Made by a program: the position numbers and the translations under genes. Positions 55,557 to 64,000 of a stretch of DNA of 64,000 bases are shown piece by piece. A model generated the notes under the pieces. That model did not search any database, was not told the DNA's origin, and worked only from the letters and a program-made list of their open reading frames with translations. The stretch lies in contig JANEZZ010003061.1 in NCBI GenBank assembly GCA_026122225.1, positions 6,441,501 through 6,505,500 on the forward strand. The letters run 5' to 3'. The first letter of the stretch is position 1. Each line of letters starts with the position of its first letter. This DNA comes from Heloderma charlesbogerti. Its lineage: Eukaryota; Chordata; Lepidosauria; Squamata; Helodermatidae.

Positions 55557-56541
55557 CTGCTAAGAGGCCTGCTCAGAGAGGGACAGATAGCTCTTGCCAG
55601 AGGTCTGAACTGACTGCTTGCAGCAGAGTGCTTTTGAAATTAGGGCAAGGGCTGCATGAAAATATGCCAGGGTCTGCTGGTTGCCCAACCTTGTTCCAAT
55701 TTATTAGTCTCTTTTGAATGATCCACATAATGGGACAATCCAGGAACAAGCTTTCCTGTGTAAGAGGGTGGCCCCAAAAAACAGAGATTAGAGATACTCA
55801 TTCTCCATCTCCCCCACATCTCCCCATAAGTTAAACACTTTCCCAAGGCCACTTGGAGCAAATATAAATGGGCAAGTCTCCCTACAAGTAACAATTGATC
55901 ATATCTATTCTGCCACAAACCTCTCAGAGTTTAAACAAATCACAATCCTAGTCCCATAAGATCATAGATGATTAAATTGTTTGCATAAAGATAAATCTCA
56001 AATCATCATCCTCCATATTACAATAGCATAGAGAGTCAAGAGGAAAATGTGGATCACCACCTCCCCCACATTGTGCCACATTATATGAGTTTCCTACGTG
56101 CTGCTGGCTGGTTAACATAAGGCTTGGTTTAGTAAATATTTAGTAAGATCCTTGGATGAGACAAGAACATCCCCCCCTCACCCTGGCAATATGCCATAAA
56201 CCATGATGTACATGATGGTACTGCACTAACAATTACTCCCTCTAATAGCAAACTCAGCTGGTGAGTGCCAACATGACTTTAGCCAAACAAAAAGGAGGCA
56301 TGAGCATTCTTAGGGCAACCCCAAATTTTGGAGAAATACAAAAATGTTTAGAAACAAAATCCAGGGGGCAAATCCACCCCAAGAACAATCCACCGGAGGA
56401 CTAAGAATGGCAAGTGTCTGTTAGGGGGAGACACAGAAAAAGGGGGTGGAATGGAATGGAGGATGGCTGGAACATTGAAAAGGGGTTCTTCTGTTCTCAA
56501 CACTGCAACATTTTGTTGCAGGTCCCCTGTTTATACATTTT
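55557..56541. other. Flank sequence, no feature seen
   Basis: No gene or repeat that I can support. Confidence 0.4.
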
Positions 56542-56617
56542 GGGTGCAATCCTATGCATGTTTAGACAGAAACAAGGCCTACAACTCCGAGCATTCCCCA
56601 GCCATAGGATTGCACCC
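56542..56617. repeat. Harbinger-like MITE, deleted short form
   Basis: The ends are GGGTGCAATCCTATG and CATAGGATTGCACCC, perfect inverted repeats. The interior is reduced to a TTTAGACAGAAA / CCTACAACTCCGAGCATTCC half-arm. TTA follows on the right. Confidence 0.72.
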
Positions 56618-56700
56618 TTAATAATATTATATGGTCTTTAGATCTTTTGTTCATCCTGGGGGCAGGGGGCGGGGGAGAGGAATCCAAGGATATGTTTTTA

Positions 56701-56857
56701 AAGGCACAGTCCTATGCATATTTAGACAACAACAACAAGTCCCAGCATTCCTACAACTCCCAGCATTCCCCAACTCTTAGCATTCCCTATAACTGGCTGA
56801 GGAATGCTGGGAGTTGTAGGACTTTTTTCCTGTCTAAACATGCATAGGCTTGCACCC
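56701..56857. repeat. Harbinger-like MITE, short hairpin form
   Basis: This is 157 bp bordered by TTA on both sides (56698-56700, 56858-56860). The arms carry CCTATGCATATTTAGACAA and CTGTCTAAACATGCATAGG, with inner CTACAACTCCCAGCATTCC / GGAATGCTGGGAGTTGTAGG. Confidence 0.78.
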
Positions 56858-56860
56858 TTA

Positions 56861-58339
56861 AATACCTCCTTTTATTAAGGAGTGAGGCATTTTATTTATT
56901 TATCAAACATAATTGTGTATCATATTTCTGCCCACCAAGGCCCTCTATACAGTAAAATCCAAAAATATCACAACATAAAAGAAACAGGAAAAAAATGTAT
57001 ATATATTTAAAAAGAGACCATTGCTATTGGACTATTGGTTAGTACCATTACAGCTGAAGATTCCTTTGGAAATGTGTTCAGATATAATCTTCTGAATAAC
57101 TTTTACAATTATTTATTAGAGATTTGTTTTGTTTTAGTTCTGAATGAATATATAGTGAAGGCAAGTTTGAGTACTGGTAAATAAATGAAGTAAAATCATT
57201 TTAAAAACCATCCCACATTCATCTGGCCATCTGCAGTCTTAATTACCATTGCCCTCTCATTCACAGTTTTTCCTAAGCCAGCCAACCCTTGGGAAAACAT
57301 GCCCCTGGTGTGTGACAGGAAGGTCAGATTTTATGGCACATACCATTATTTACTGCAGAGGTTTAGCAGCCAAAGCTCATTATATTGTATGTAGCTGTCA
57401 TGCCCCTTTGAAAAGGCTATTGTGAAAAGATGTTTTTAAAAGAAGCTTATCTTCCAGCTTGGCAAATTTGAGTGTGATATAGGAGTCTTGAATGAATATG
57501 AATGAATGAAACCAAATATTTTGTACAGAGCTCAACCTTATGGAAAGGCAAAATCCTCCTTTCACAGACTGAGCCTTTGCTGTAATCCGAAGTGTGGTAC
57601 AAGCACTTTTCACTCTGTAAAAACAGACTGATGGGGAGAGTGACTAACCAATCTGTGTTGCCACTTTGCAAAAACAAACCCCCACCATATTTTCCACATT
57701 ATGCTAAATTCTTTTTCCTCTTAGGAGATTATAACAACAACAACAACAGCCATGTCTAGAGCAGTGCTGATATGAGCATCCATCAGAGATCACTGAGGAA
57801 TCCTCCTATTACAGGGAGTTGGGCAAGAACAACCTTCCAATGCTGAGTACTTGAAGATCTCCTTTAATTCTGAATGCCATTATTGTGTTGGAATCATTCC
57901 CGTTCTTTCCAATGTCCAGGCATGAGTGCTGTTGGTCATGTTGCCATAAAGGAACCACCTATGCACAAGAGGGAGGTACTGGCAAGCTCAGGGAACACTC
58001 TAGTTTGCAGATGTAGAAAAAAATCTTTAGGGAAAAAACCCTAAGGTCAGGGAGAACAACCCAGAGGACAAATCATGCTCGGGACACAGAAAACAGAGTG
58101 ACTGGTTGTGTGGGGGATGGAATAGTGTATCATGGAGGAGTGCATGGTTGGCTGGAACACTGAACAGAAGCACTCCACACAGCAACATTTTGTTGCAGGA
58201 CTACTTGTACATCATCCATAAATTATGGAAGTACCCCAGATCCAAAGAACCACACAAATAGTTCCATACTCCCAATGACTATTTCTCAAACACCTTACCC
58301 TCTACCCCCACCCCCACCTCATTTTGGAACTGAATGGAG
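56861..58339. other. Flank sequence with an L2-like trace
   Basis: The segment 56880-57000 is AT-rich and contains a TTTATTTATTTATCAAACAT run plus CTGCCCACCAAGGCCCTCTA, suggestive of an inverted L2-like tail. The rest is unremarkable. Confidence 0.35.
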
Positions 58340-58740
58340 TTTCATGAGCTATTTGTGAGATGGAACAGGGCCTTTTCTGTTGTGGCACCCTGGTTGTAGA
58401 ATGAGCTTCCTAGAAAGGCTCACCTGGCACCTATGACCTTCTTATTATCCCAGGCATTTAAGTCTTTCAGTTTCTCTTGTTTTTAATCTGTTACTGTATT
58501 TTAAATCTTTGCACTGCTGCTAGCCTTTATTAAGTTATTATATTTATTTTACACTGTAGTTCTAAACTTTTATATTGTATTCTTTCATATTGCATTTTAT
58601 GGTTTTAATTGTTGTGAACTGCCCCAGAGAGCTTCAGCTGTTGGGCGGTATAGAAATGTAATAAATCAATAAATAAACAACTGCCACTCAAAGAAAACAG
58701 TCACAATAAATAAACAACTGCCACTCAAAGAAAAAAGTCA
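58340..58740 (+). mobile_element. L2-like LINE 3' end with a 37-bp tandem duplication
   Basis: The end of the ORF2 C-terminus is visible (about 58355-58450, EMEQGLFCCGTLVVE-like). The 3'UTR has GAACTGCCCCAGAGAGCTTC, AGCTGTTGGGCGGTATAGAA and an AATAAATCAATAAATAAAC tail. The adjoining 37-bp unit AATAAATAAACAACTGCCAC... starts at 58668 and repeats at 58705 with one difference. Confidence 0.75.
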
Positions 58741-59179
58741 CCTGGGCAAGCCAAAGGCCTTGAATGTACCTGCAATAGCTGTTTGGATCCTGGTCACCAT
58801 GCACCATTTCACAGATACATTTTAAAATATTTGAGGGGAGGCATGTGACATAACATCCACACAACTGGGCATTTGTGCCTACACGCAATTGCCTGCTTGT
58901 ATTTCCCGTCTTTCCTCTGGCCTTGTGCATTCAAATAGTGAATGGCTCACAGCTGCAGAAGGGAAGTTGTAGACAATCTATAATTTTACTGTCAAACACA
59001 GCCCTGGAGAGGCCTGTAATTTGTGGAAATGGCAATGTTGCTCCAGTCATTTCCTGGCAACTCATCTTTTACAGAGCTTTCCAAGATTAAAAGTATTAGC
59101 TCCTCAGGCAAGAAGATTATGGGAGGGATTTTTTTTTAAGGGGAGGGGGACTCTTCCACCACTTATTTCGACTTAAATC
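58741..59179. other. Flank sequence
   Basis: Nothing recognised, apart from the left target duplication (59172-59179) of the next element. Confidence 0.45.
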
Positions 59180-60129
59180 TAGGCTGACCATATTTCCTTG
59201 AGGCAAAAATGGGATATTGGGATGACAAAAACGGGACGGGGTTCTCTCTCTGGGCAAGAAGCCTGGCCCTACAATATATAAAGGAAACTGCGCTAAGGTA
59301 AAAAAATAATAATAAAACCACAGTATAACAAAACAACTGCAGCTCCCTTTGTAGTCTCTCAGACTATAAGAGATCTAAGAAACAACCTAAACTCACTGCA
59401 AAAGAACATGGAAAGAGGCTCAAATGAATAACACTAATGTATTGAATATACACAAAAAAAACTTATAAATATACATATATAAAATGCTTATAAAATATCA
59501 CATCAGCAGTAAACAAATCTGTATGGCATACCACACTGAACACTCTAATGCAGGACTGCAGTGGCCAGACTGCAAAAAATCATAAACATACACCAAAAAA
59601 AAAAAAAAGGAATGAACACCCCAACTGCTATCACAAGCTGATATATGCTAATGTCCCACCAGAGAGTTCTGCTGTAATAAAAAAAAATAGCTAACCGCCT
59701 GTTGAACCGAAATATGAGTCTGAAAAGTCCAAATCAAGCTGAATGTAGGGCAGAAAGAATCTATGGGTGGAATAATGGTAGAAATAACAGTAACACTCAC
59801 CCTCCTGGCTCCCACATGCTGAATGGGCCTTAGCGACCGCCTCTTGAATTCCCCGCCACTGCAGACAAGCAAGCAGGTGGCGTCTGATCGTCGCTAGCTC
59901 AAGAAGCCTGGCCCTGGCTGGATGAAGTACATGGAACTTCCTCTTTTGTCGCACTAGTAGTTTTACTGCATGCATTGATTAGCAATAGAGCCTTATGATA
60001 AACGCGTTCAGTTTTTTAGAAAAAATTAAAAACGGGACAAAATTGACATTTATATTAAAACGATGAGACGGTAGGGAAATATGAAAAAACGGTACTGTCC
60101 CATTTAAAACGGTACGTATGGTCAGCCTA
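59180..60129. mobile_element. hAT-type non-autonomous element with exact 8-bp duplication
   Basis: The termini TAGGCTGACCATAT and ATGGTCAGCCTA are inverted, and the exact octamer CTTAAATC flanks both sides (59172-59179, 60130-60137). An AAAAACGGGACGGGG / AACGGGACAAAATTG theme lies near both ends. The element is 950 bp, of which 629 bp (59271-59899) is a later insertion, leaving a MITE of about 300 bp. There is no transposase. Confidence 0.9.
59271..59899 (-). mobile_element. Unidentified insertion with a 16-bp target duplication, possibly Penelope-like
   Basis: The exact 16-mer CAAGAAGCCTGGCCCT occurs at 59255-59270 and 59900-59915, both within the hAT-type element, so the 629 bp from 59271 to 59899 is a discrete insertion. 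On the minus strand its start encodes RRHLLACLQWRGIQEAVAKA (about 59905-59845). This is faintly like the end of GIY-YIG domains of Penelope-like retroelements, where an 'EHL..VA.HF' pattern is usual. A GTGAGT near 59804 and a TATTACAG near 59670 resemble splice sites. There is no poly-A tail. The identification is weak. Confidence 0.35.
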
Positions 60130-60137
60130 CTTAAATC

Positions 60138-60477
60138 ACAAGCCACACTTGCCTTGAATAAGCCAAGGAGGTGGTGCCAGGCCAAACCAACCTGGCATAT
60201 ATGAAGCTGTCATCAGCTGCTACAAATGCCAAAGCAAGTGGAAGAAAATTTTCTTCTTCTAGAAGCATCTGCGGAATAGGGGTGCTGATTTAGGTCAGGG
60301 CTGCAGATGGGGGGGGATGGACAAACACTTTCCCCCCATGGTCCAAACCACTATTAGCCATGAAGGGGGAACATATAGGCACAATTTTGCCTCAAATTAA
60401 CTATTTTCTTCTTCCTGCAAGGTGTTTCCTGACACTGAGCAAGCAGCAATTGGGTCCCAAGGTCTATCTGTCTACCA
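60138..60477. other. Flank sequence, no feature seen
   Basis: Nothing recognised. Confidence 0.4.
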
Positions 60478-60700
60478 AGGCTGGCCCAAGATACTTTGCT
60501 GCCTGAGGCAAAGCAGCAAATGACATGTCGTAGTGCATAGTACCCACAACTGATCAAGTTATTGAGGCACCTGTGACAGAGCATCCCACTAACACCTCTC
60601 CCCTGGCAGTAAAAATACAGTAATACTAAATTAAAATGGCTGTCCTTTAATGACACTCAAAGTCAGCTGCCTCAGGTGGCCACTTCACTCTGCCAATACG
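60478..60700. mobile_element. Diverged MITE (GGCTGGCCCAAGATA end)
   Basis: AAGGCTGGCCCAAGATACTT and TTGCTGCCTGAGGCAAAG on the left, with GTCAGCTGCCTCAGGTGGCC and CACTCTGCC on the right. It is the same family as 37732-37997, with the right end decayed. Confidence 0.55.
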
Positions 60701-61654
60701 CATGTGTGTGCGTGCATGCTCTCACACGCTCACACACAGAGGAGGGGCACGGAAGAGAGAGTATAGCCACAACTACAACTCTGGGATTCAGAGAAGGATC
60801 AGCTGTTAATTCCCTGAAGGCAAATGGGGACACACACAGACCCCTTTTGTTCCAGCCTCTCCAGCTTCTTAGCAGTTTCCTCACTCCTCAGATCTCTTTA
60901 CTCTTTCGACAGTCTCCATCTGTCAGTGTTTATGCAGCACTCAAAACTAAGCAAGAAGGGAACAGAAAGAGTTCATTGAAAAACCAGGCAGGATAAATGA
61001 CAAAAAGGGGGGGGGGGAACCTCTAGGGGATTTCACAGTCCTTCTTTATAATACTGTACATTGCAGCTTCCTGCTTATCTTATTCTTCCCCCAGAGGGGC
61101 TGTTGATGTCTCAGTGTACTTGTGTTCTTAATCTATTGATATTTCCCCCCCACACCAATAATTCTCCCTGAATTCTCCCTGATTCCTAACCCCCAAATCT
61201 GCTGGTTGGAGGGACTAGGATGGGGCAGATGTGAACCTCTGTTGTCAGTAGTTCCCAAATCAGATCAGGGTCGGGTCAGAGGATGGGCCTTGGAGCTGGC
61301 ATAGACATTTACACTCCTGTTGAAAACAACATGGGGGGGGGGGAGAACCTCTGCCCCATCCCCATGATCCACCAGTTCAGTCCCACACCTTCTTCACTTA
61401 GGATTGCTCTGTTCATTCTCAAAAACAAAGCCCAGTGGAGGCTGGTGGCTCCGAGATCAGTGGGGAGGTGAATCTACTCCAAGTTTCCATCAGAACCGGT
61501 CAACAAGGTGCAGAAGCACCTCGCATAGCTCCTTTAGCTATAACTCCATTTGCTTCTCTGAATCCCTTTGTTATCTTTGCCAGAAAGTTTCCAATGAGTG
61601 AACAGCCAAAACTGTTTTCCCTCACCTACTCTATACCTTACACTTGAAGGTAGC
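60701..61654. other. Flank sequence
   Basis: A short GT/CA-rich stretch lies near 60705-60740 and a G9-10 run near 61008-61018. I see no gene. Confidence 0.4.
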
Positions 61655-61657
61655 TTA

Positions 61658-61788
61658 AGGCGCAACCCTATGCAAGTTTAGACAGAAAAATCCTACACTT
61701 CCCAGCATTCCCCCACCAGCAATGCTGGCAGGAGAATGCTGGGTGTTCTGGGACTTTTTCCTGTCTAAACATGCATAGGGTTGTGCCC
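61658..61788. repeat. Harbinger-like MITE, short hairpin form
   Basis: This is 131 bp flanked by TTA on both sides (61655-61657, 61789-61791). The arms are AGGCGCAACCCTATGCA and TGCATAGGGTTGTGCCC, then TTTAGACAGAAAAA / TTTTTCCTGTCTAAAC, then TCCCAGCATTC / GAATGCTGGG. The whole sequence folds as one hairpin. Confidence 0.82.
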
Positions 61789-62085
61789 TTAGATAAGAAA
61801 TGGCAGCTGGTTAAAAACATGGTAGCTCAGTTATTGACTGGGTTCAGCCAACTGGATTAGATCATTAGGGTGGTCACGTGTGAATCACTCAAAAGAGGAC
61901 AAAAGAGCAGAGCTTAAGGTTTGCATATGGTAATTTATAGGTATAGATGCAAATTTATAAATAATAATAATTTAAATAGAACTACAGTACATTACACCAC
62001 AGTGTGGAAGAAGCTGTGTGTCATTACTAATGGCAGTCTCCAGTGGGGCTGCTGCAAAAGCGGCCCCTCCCAAAGACCGTAGGGA

Positions 62086-62118
62086 GGTGGGTCCCACTTT
62101 GCACAAGTGGGACCCACC
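62086..62118. repeat. Perfect 14-bp-arm hairpin
   Basis: GGTGGGTCCCACTT at 62086-62099 is the exact reverse complement of 62105-62118, with the loop TGCAC. It is GC-rich and lies just outside the LINE tail at 62164. It may be a terminator-like or MITE remnant; the function is unknown. Confidence 0.85.
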
Positions 62119-62163
62119 ACTTGCGCAAAGGAGATGTAACACTTCCTATAGGAAGCCCCACAC

Positions 62164-63005
62164 TGAACATAAGAACAGCCCTGCTGGATCAGACCATGGG
62201 TCCATCTAGTCCAGCATTCTGTTCACACAGTGATCAACCAGCTGCCCATGGGAAACCCACAAGAGGACATGAGTGCAACAGTACCCTCCCACCCATGTTC
62301 CCTCTAACTAGTGTACACAGGCATACTGCCTCTGATACTGGTGGTAGCATATAGACATCAAGACTAGGATCCATTGATAGCCTTCTCCTCCATGAATTTG
62401 TCTACCCGCCTCTTAAAGTTGGTGGCCATCACTACATCCAGCAGTAGTGAATTCCATAGTTTAACTATGCACTGTATGAAGAAGTCCTTCCTTTTATCTT
62501 TCCTCAATCTCTTTCTCCTACCAATCAGCTTCATGGGATGACCCCAGTTTCCAGTCTTATCAGAGAGGAAGAAAAATGTCTCCTTCTCCAGCTTCTCCAC
62601 ACCATGCATAATTTTGTAGACCTCTATCATGTCTCCCCTTACTCTCCTTTTTTCCAAGCTAAACAATCCCAGCTGTTGTAACCTTCCCTCATAGGGAAGA
62701 TGCTCCAGCCCCTTGGCCATTTCAGTTGCCCTTTTCTGCTCTTTTTCCAGCACTGCAATATCTTTTTTTTAGATGTGTTGACCAGAACCGTACACAGTAT
62801 TCTAAGTGTGGTCACACCATAGACTTGTATAAAGGTGGTAAGATAGTGGCAGTTTATTCTCAGTTCCTTTTCTTATTATGTCTAACATGGAATTTGCCTT
62901 TTTCACAGCAGCTGCACACCAGGTTGACATTTTTATCAAGCTGTCCACCACAACACCAAGATCTCTTTCTTGGTCGGTCTCCACTAGCTCAGATCCCATC
63001 AGCTT
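62164..63005 (-). mobile_element. CR1/L3-like LINE 3' end
   Basis: On the minus strand, 62999-62802 reads ELVETDQERDLGVVVDSLIK and AAAVKKANSMLDIIRKGTEN. The frame 62753-62364 then reads EKEQKRATEMAKGLEHLPYE, RLQQLGLFSLEKRRVRGDMI, EVYKIMHGVEKLEKE and VKLWNSLLLDVVMATNFKRR. These are the RT end and C-terminus of CR1/L3-clade ORF2. The 3'UTR ends with GATCCAGCAGGGCTGTTCTT at 62180-62164, a familiar reptile CR1/L3 terminus. It is frameshifted and 5'-truncated. Confidence 0.87.
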
Positions 63006-63049
63006 ATAATTGAAGTTGGGATTTTCATTTCTGGATCAGAACAGGTTGG

Positions 63050-63305
63050 CAGAGCTTCCTTATACAAGCTATACTGGAATGTCTTATGGTTATGATTGTT
63101 TTTGAGATTGTTTGTTTGAAGTTGTTTTAGATACATGATTCTTTTGTGTATATTGTCTGTTCATTTTTTTTATGTAAATGGTTTTTAATCTCTGCATATT
63201 GTATTTTTAATGTTTTTAATCTTTGTAAACTGCCCAAAGAGCTCCAGCTATTGGGCAGTATATAAATGTAATAAATAACAGCAACAACAACAACAACAAC
63301 AATAC
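63050..63305 (+). mobile_element. L2-like LINE 3' tail
   Basis: The 3'UTR has TTTGTAAACTGCCCAAAGAG, CTCCAGCTATTGGGCAGTAT and AAATGTAATAAATAACAGC, ending in a (CAA)n run at about 63278-63303. Confidence 0.75.
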
Positions 63306-64000
63306 TGACCTGCCCTGTTCCAGAAACAAGCATTTCTGCTTGTTTCTGGTTATTCCCGGAAGCGGTATTTGGATCAAGGCGACAAAGTTAGTTTTTTTTC
63401 ACCTGCTGAATTGTTTTATATGTTCCATTATCTTGCCCAAAGCTGCTGGTTATCACTAATTGGCACTCATTAACGCTATAGTTCCTATCATTGCAGCGTT
63501 CTTGCTCCCTTTTGAGAAGTCTGACACAAGACATCCACTCTAATTCTTCTTCTAATGTCTGGGCAATCTCGGGGAAACAAAATAATTTTTTTCATGTTCA
63601 TTCCATATGCAATCCCTTGGAACCAACTGCAAGGGACAGTATACTGAAAGGTGGCCTAGAAGTATATTAAATAAAAACATTTAAATACATACACAGTTTG
63701 ACAGTACCACTAACATAAATTACATTGTGTTAGAATAAACAACCTCTAGTGCAACACTAATAGTATTTCCTGGCATGAGAGGTTTCCCCAGCAAACACTA
63801 TTGGCGTTGCACTAGAATTTGCTTCTGCTAGTGCAACAAAATTTATGGTCGTGGTAGTGGCGAATGAGATGCTGCCCAGGAAGAGCAATCCTAGGAAACA
63901 TTCAACCATACTTCAGGAGTTGCTTTCAGAGGCAAACTTTTTCATAAGTCTTGGATGTTCCTTCCTTATTTCCATACTTTGCCAGCACGCATTTAGACTT
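63306..64000. other. Flank sequence, no feature seen
   Basis: No gene or repeat that I recognise. CDK8, which neighbours WASF3 in mammals, is not visible here. Confidence 0.4.

Overview
This is a stretch of a vertebrate nuclear genome, almost certainly a squamate reptile (lizard or snake). The evidence is many BovB (RTE-clade) LINE copies, CR1/L2-type LINEs, tRNA-derived SINEs and hAT- or Harbinger-like MITEs with consensus motifs I associate with squamate genomes, plus long introns and a CpG-island promoter. There are no bacterial-style operons. I cannot resolve the species.

Only one host gene is recognised. Two coding exons on the minus strand, 2746-2888 and 995-1129, join in phase to give the N-terminus of WASF3 (WAVE3), an Arp2/3 activator of the WAVE complex. 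Exon 2 carries the start codon; exon 3 continues the WAVE homology domain. The gene runs off the left edge. A CpG island at about 36.4-37.4 kb with CCAAT and GC boxes read on the minus strand is its probable promoter and non-coding exon 1. The stretch 2.9-37 kb would then be intron 1, and 37.5-64 kb the upstream flank.

Nearly everything else is transposon-derived. BovB copies occur at 7.5-10.7 kb (full length, 11-bp target-site duplication, open 1047-codon ORF), 13.9-14.3, 26.9-30.5 (full length, 12-bp duplication, carrying an internal DNA-transposon fragment), 42.9-45.5, 47.7-47.9, 51.0-52.4 and 52.4-53.6 kb, with tails at 35.5 and 40.2 kb. Decayed CR1/L2-like LINEs lie at 1.4-2.5, 4.4-5.3, 21.7-24.0, 31.5-33.7, 42.7-47.0 and 62.2-63.0 kb. 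A probable solo LTR is at 17.8-18.4 kb.

The most unusual material is a GC-rich, hAT-like non-autonomous family with TAGGGATG ends. It is built from serial short palindromes around a TACGTA-type core. One copy (32767-33665) is complete, with 8-bp target-site duplications and an 87-bp-arm near-perfect central palindrome. A second (26129-26605) stops near the palindrome centre. Two more are fused to BovB at the same BovB nucleotide in two separate BovB insertions, suggesting that a BovB-hAT chimera was itself retrotransposed. Several loci are nested stacks whose insertion order can be read directly.
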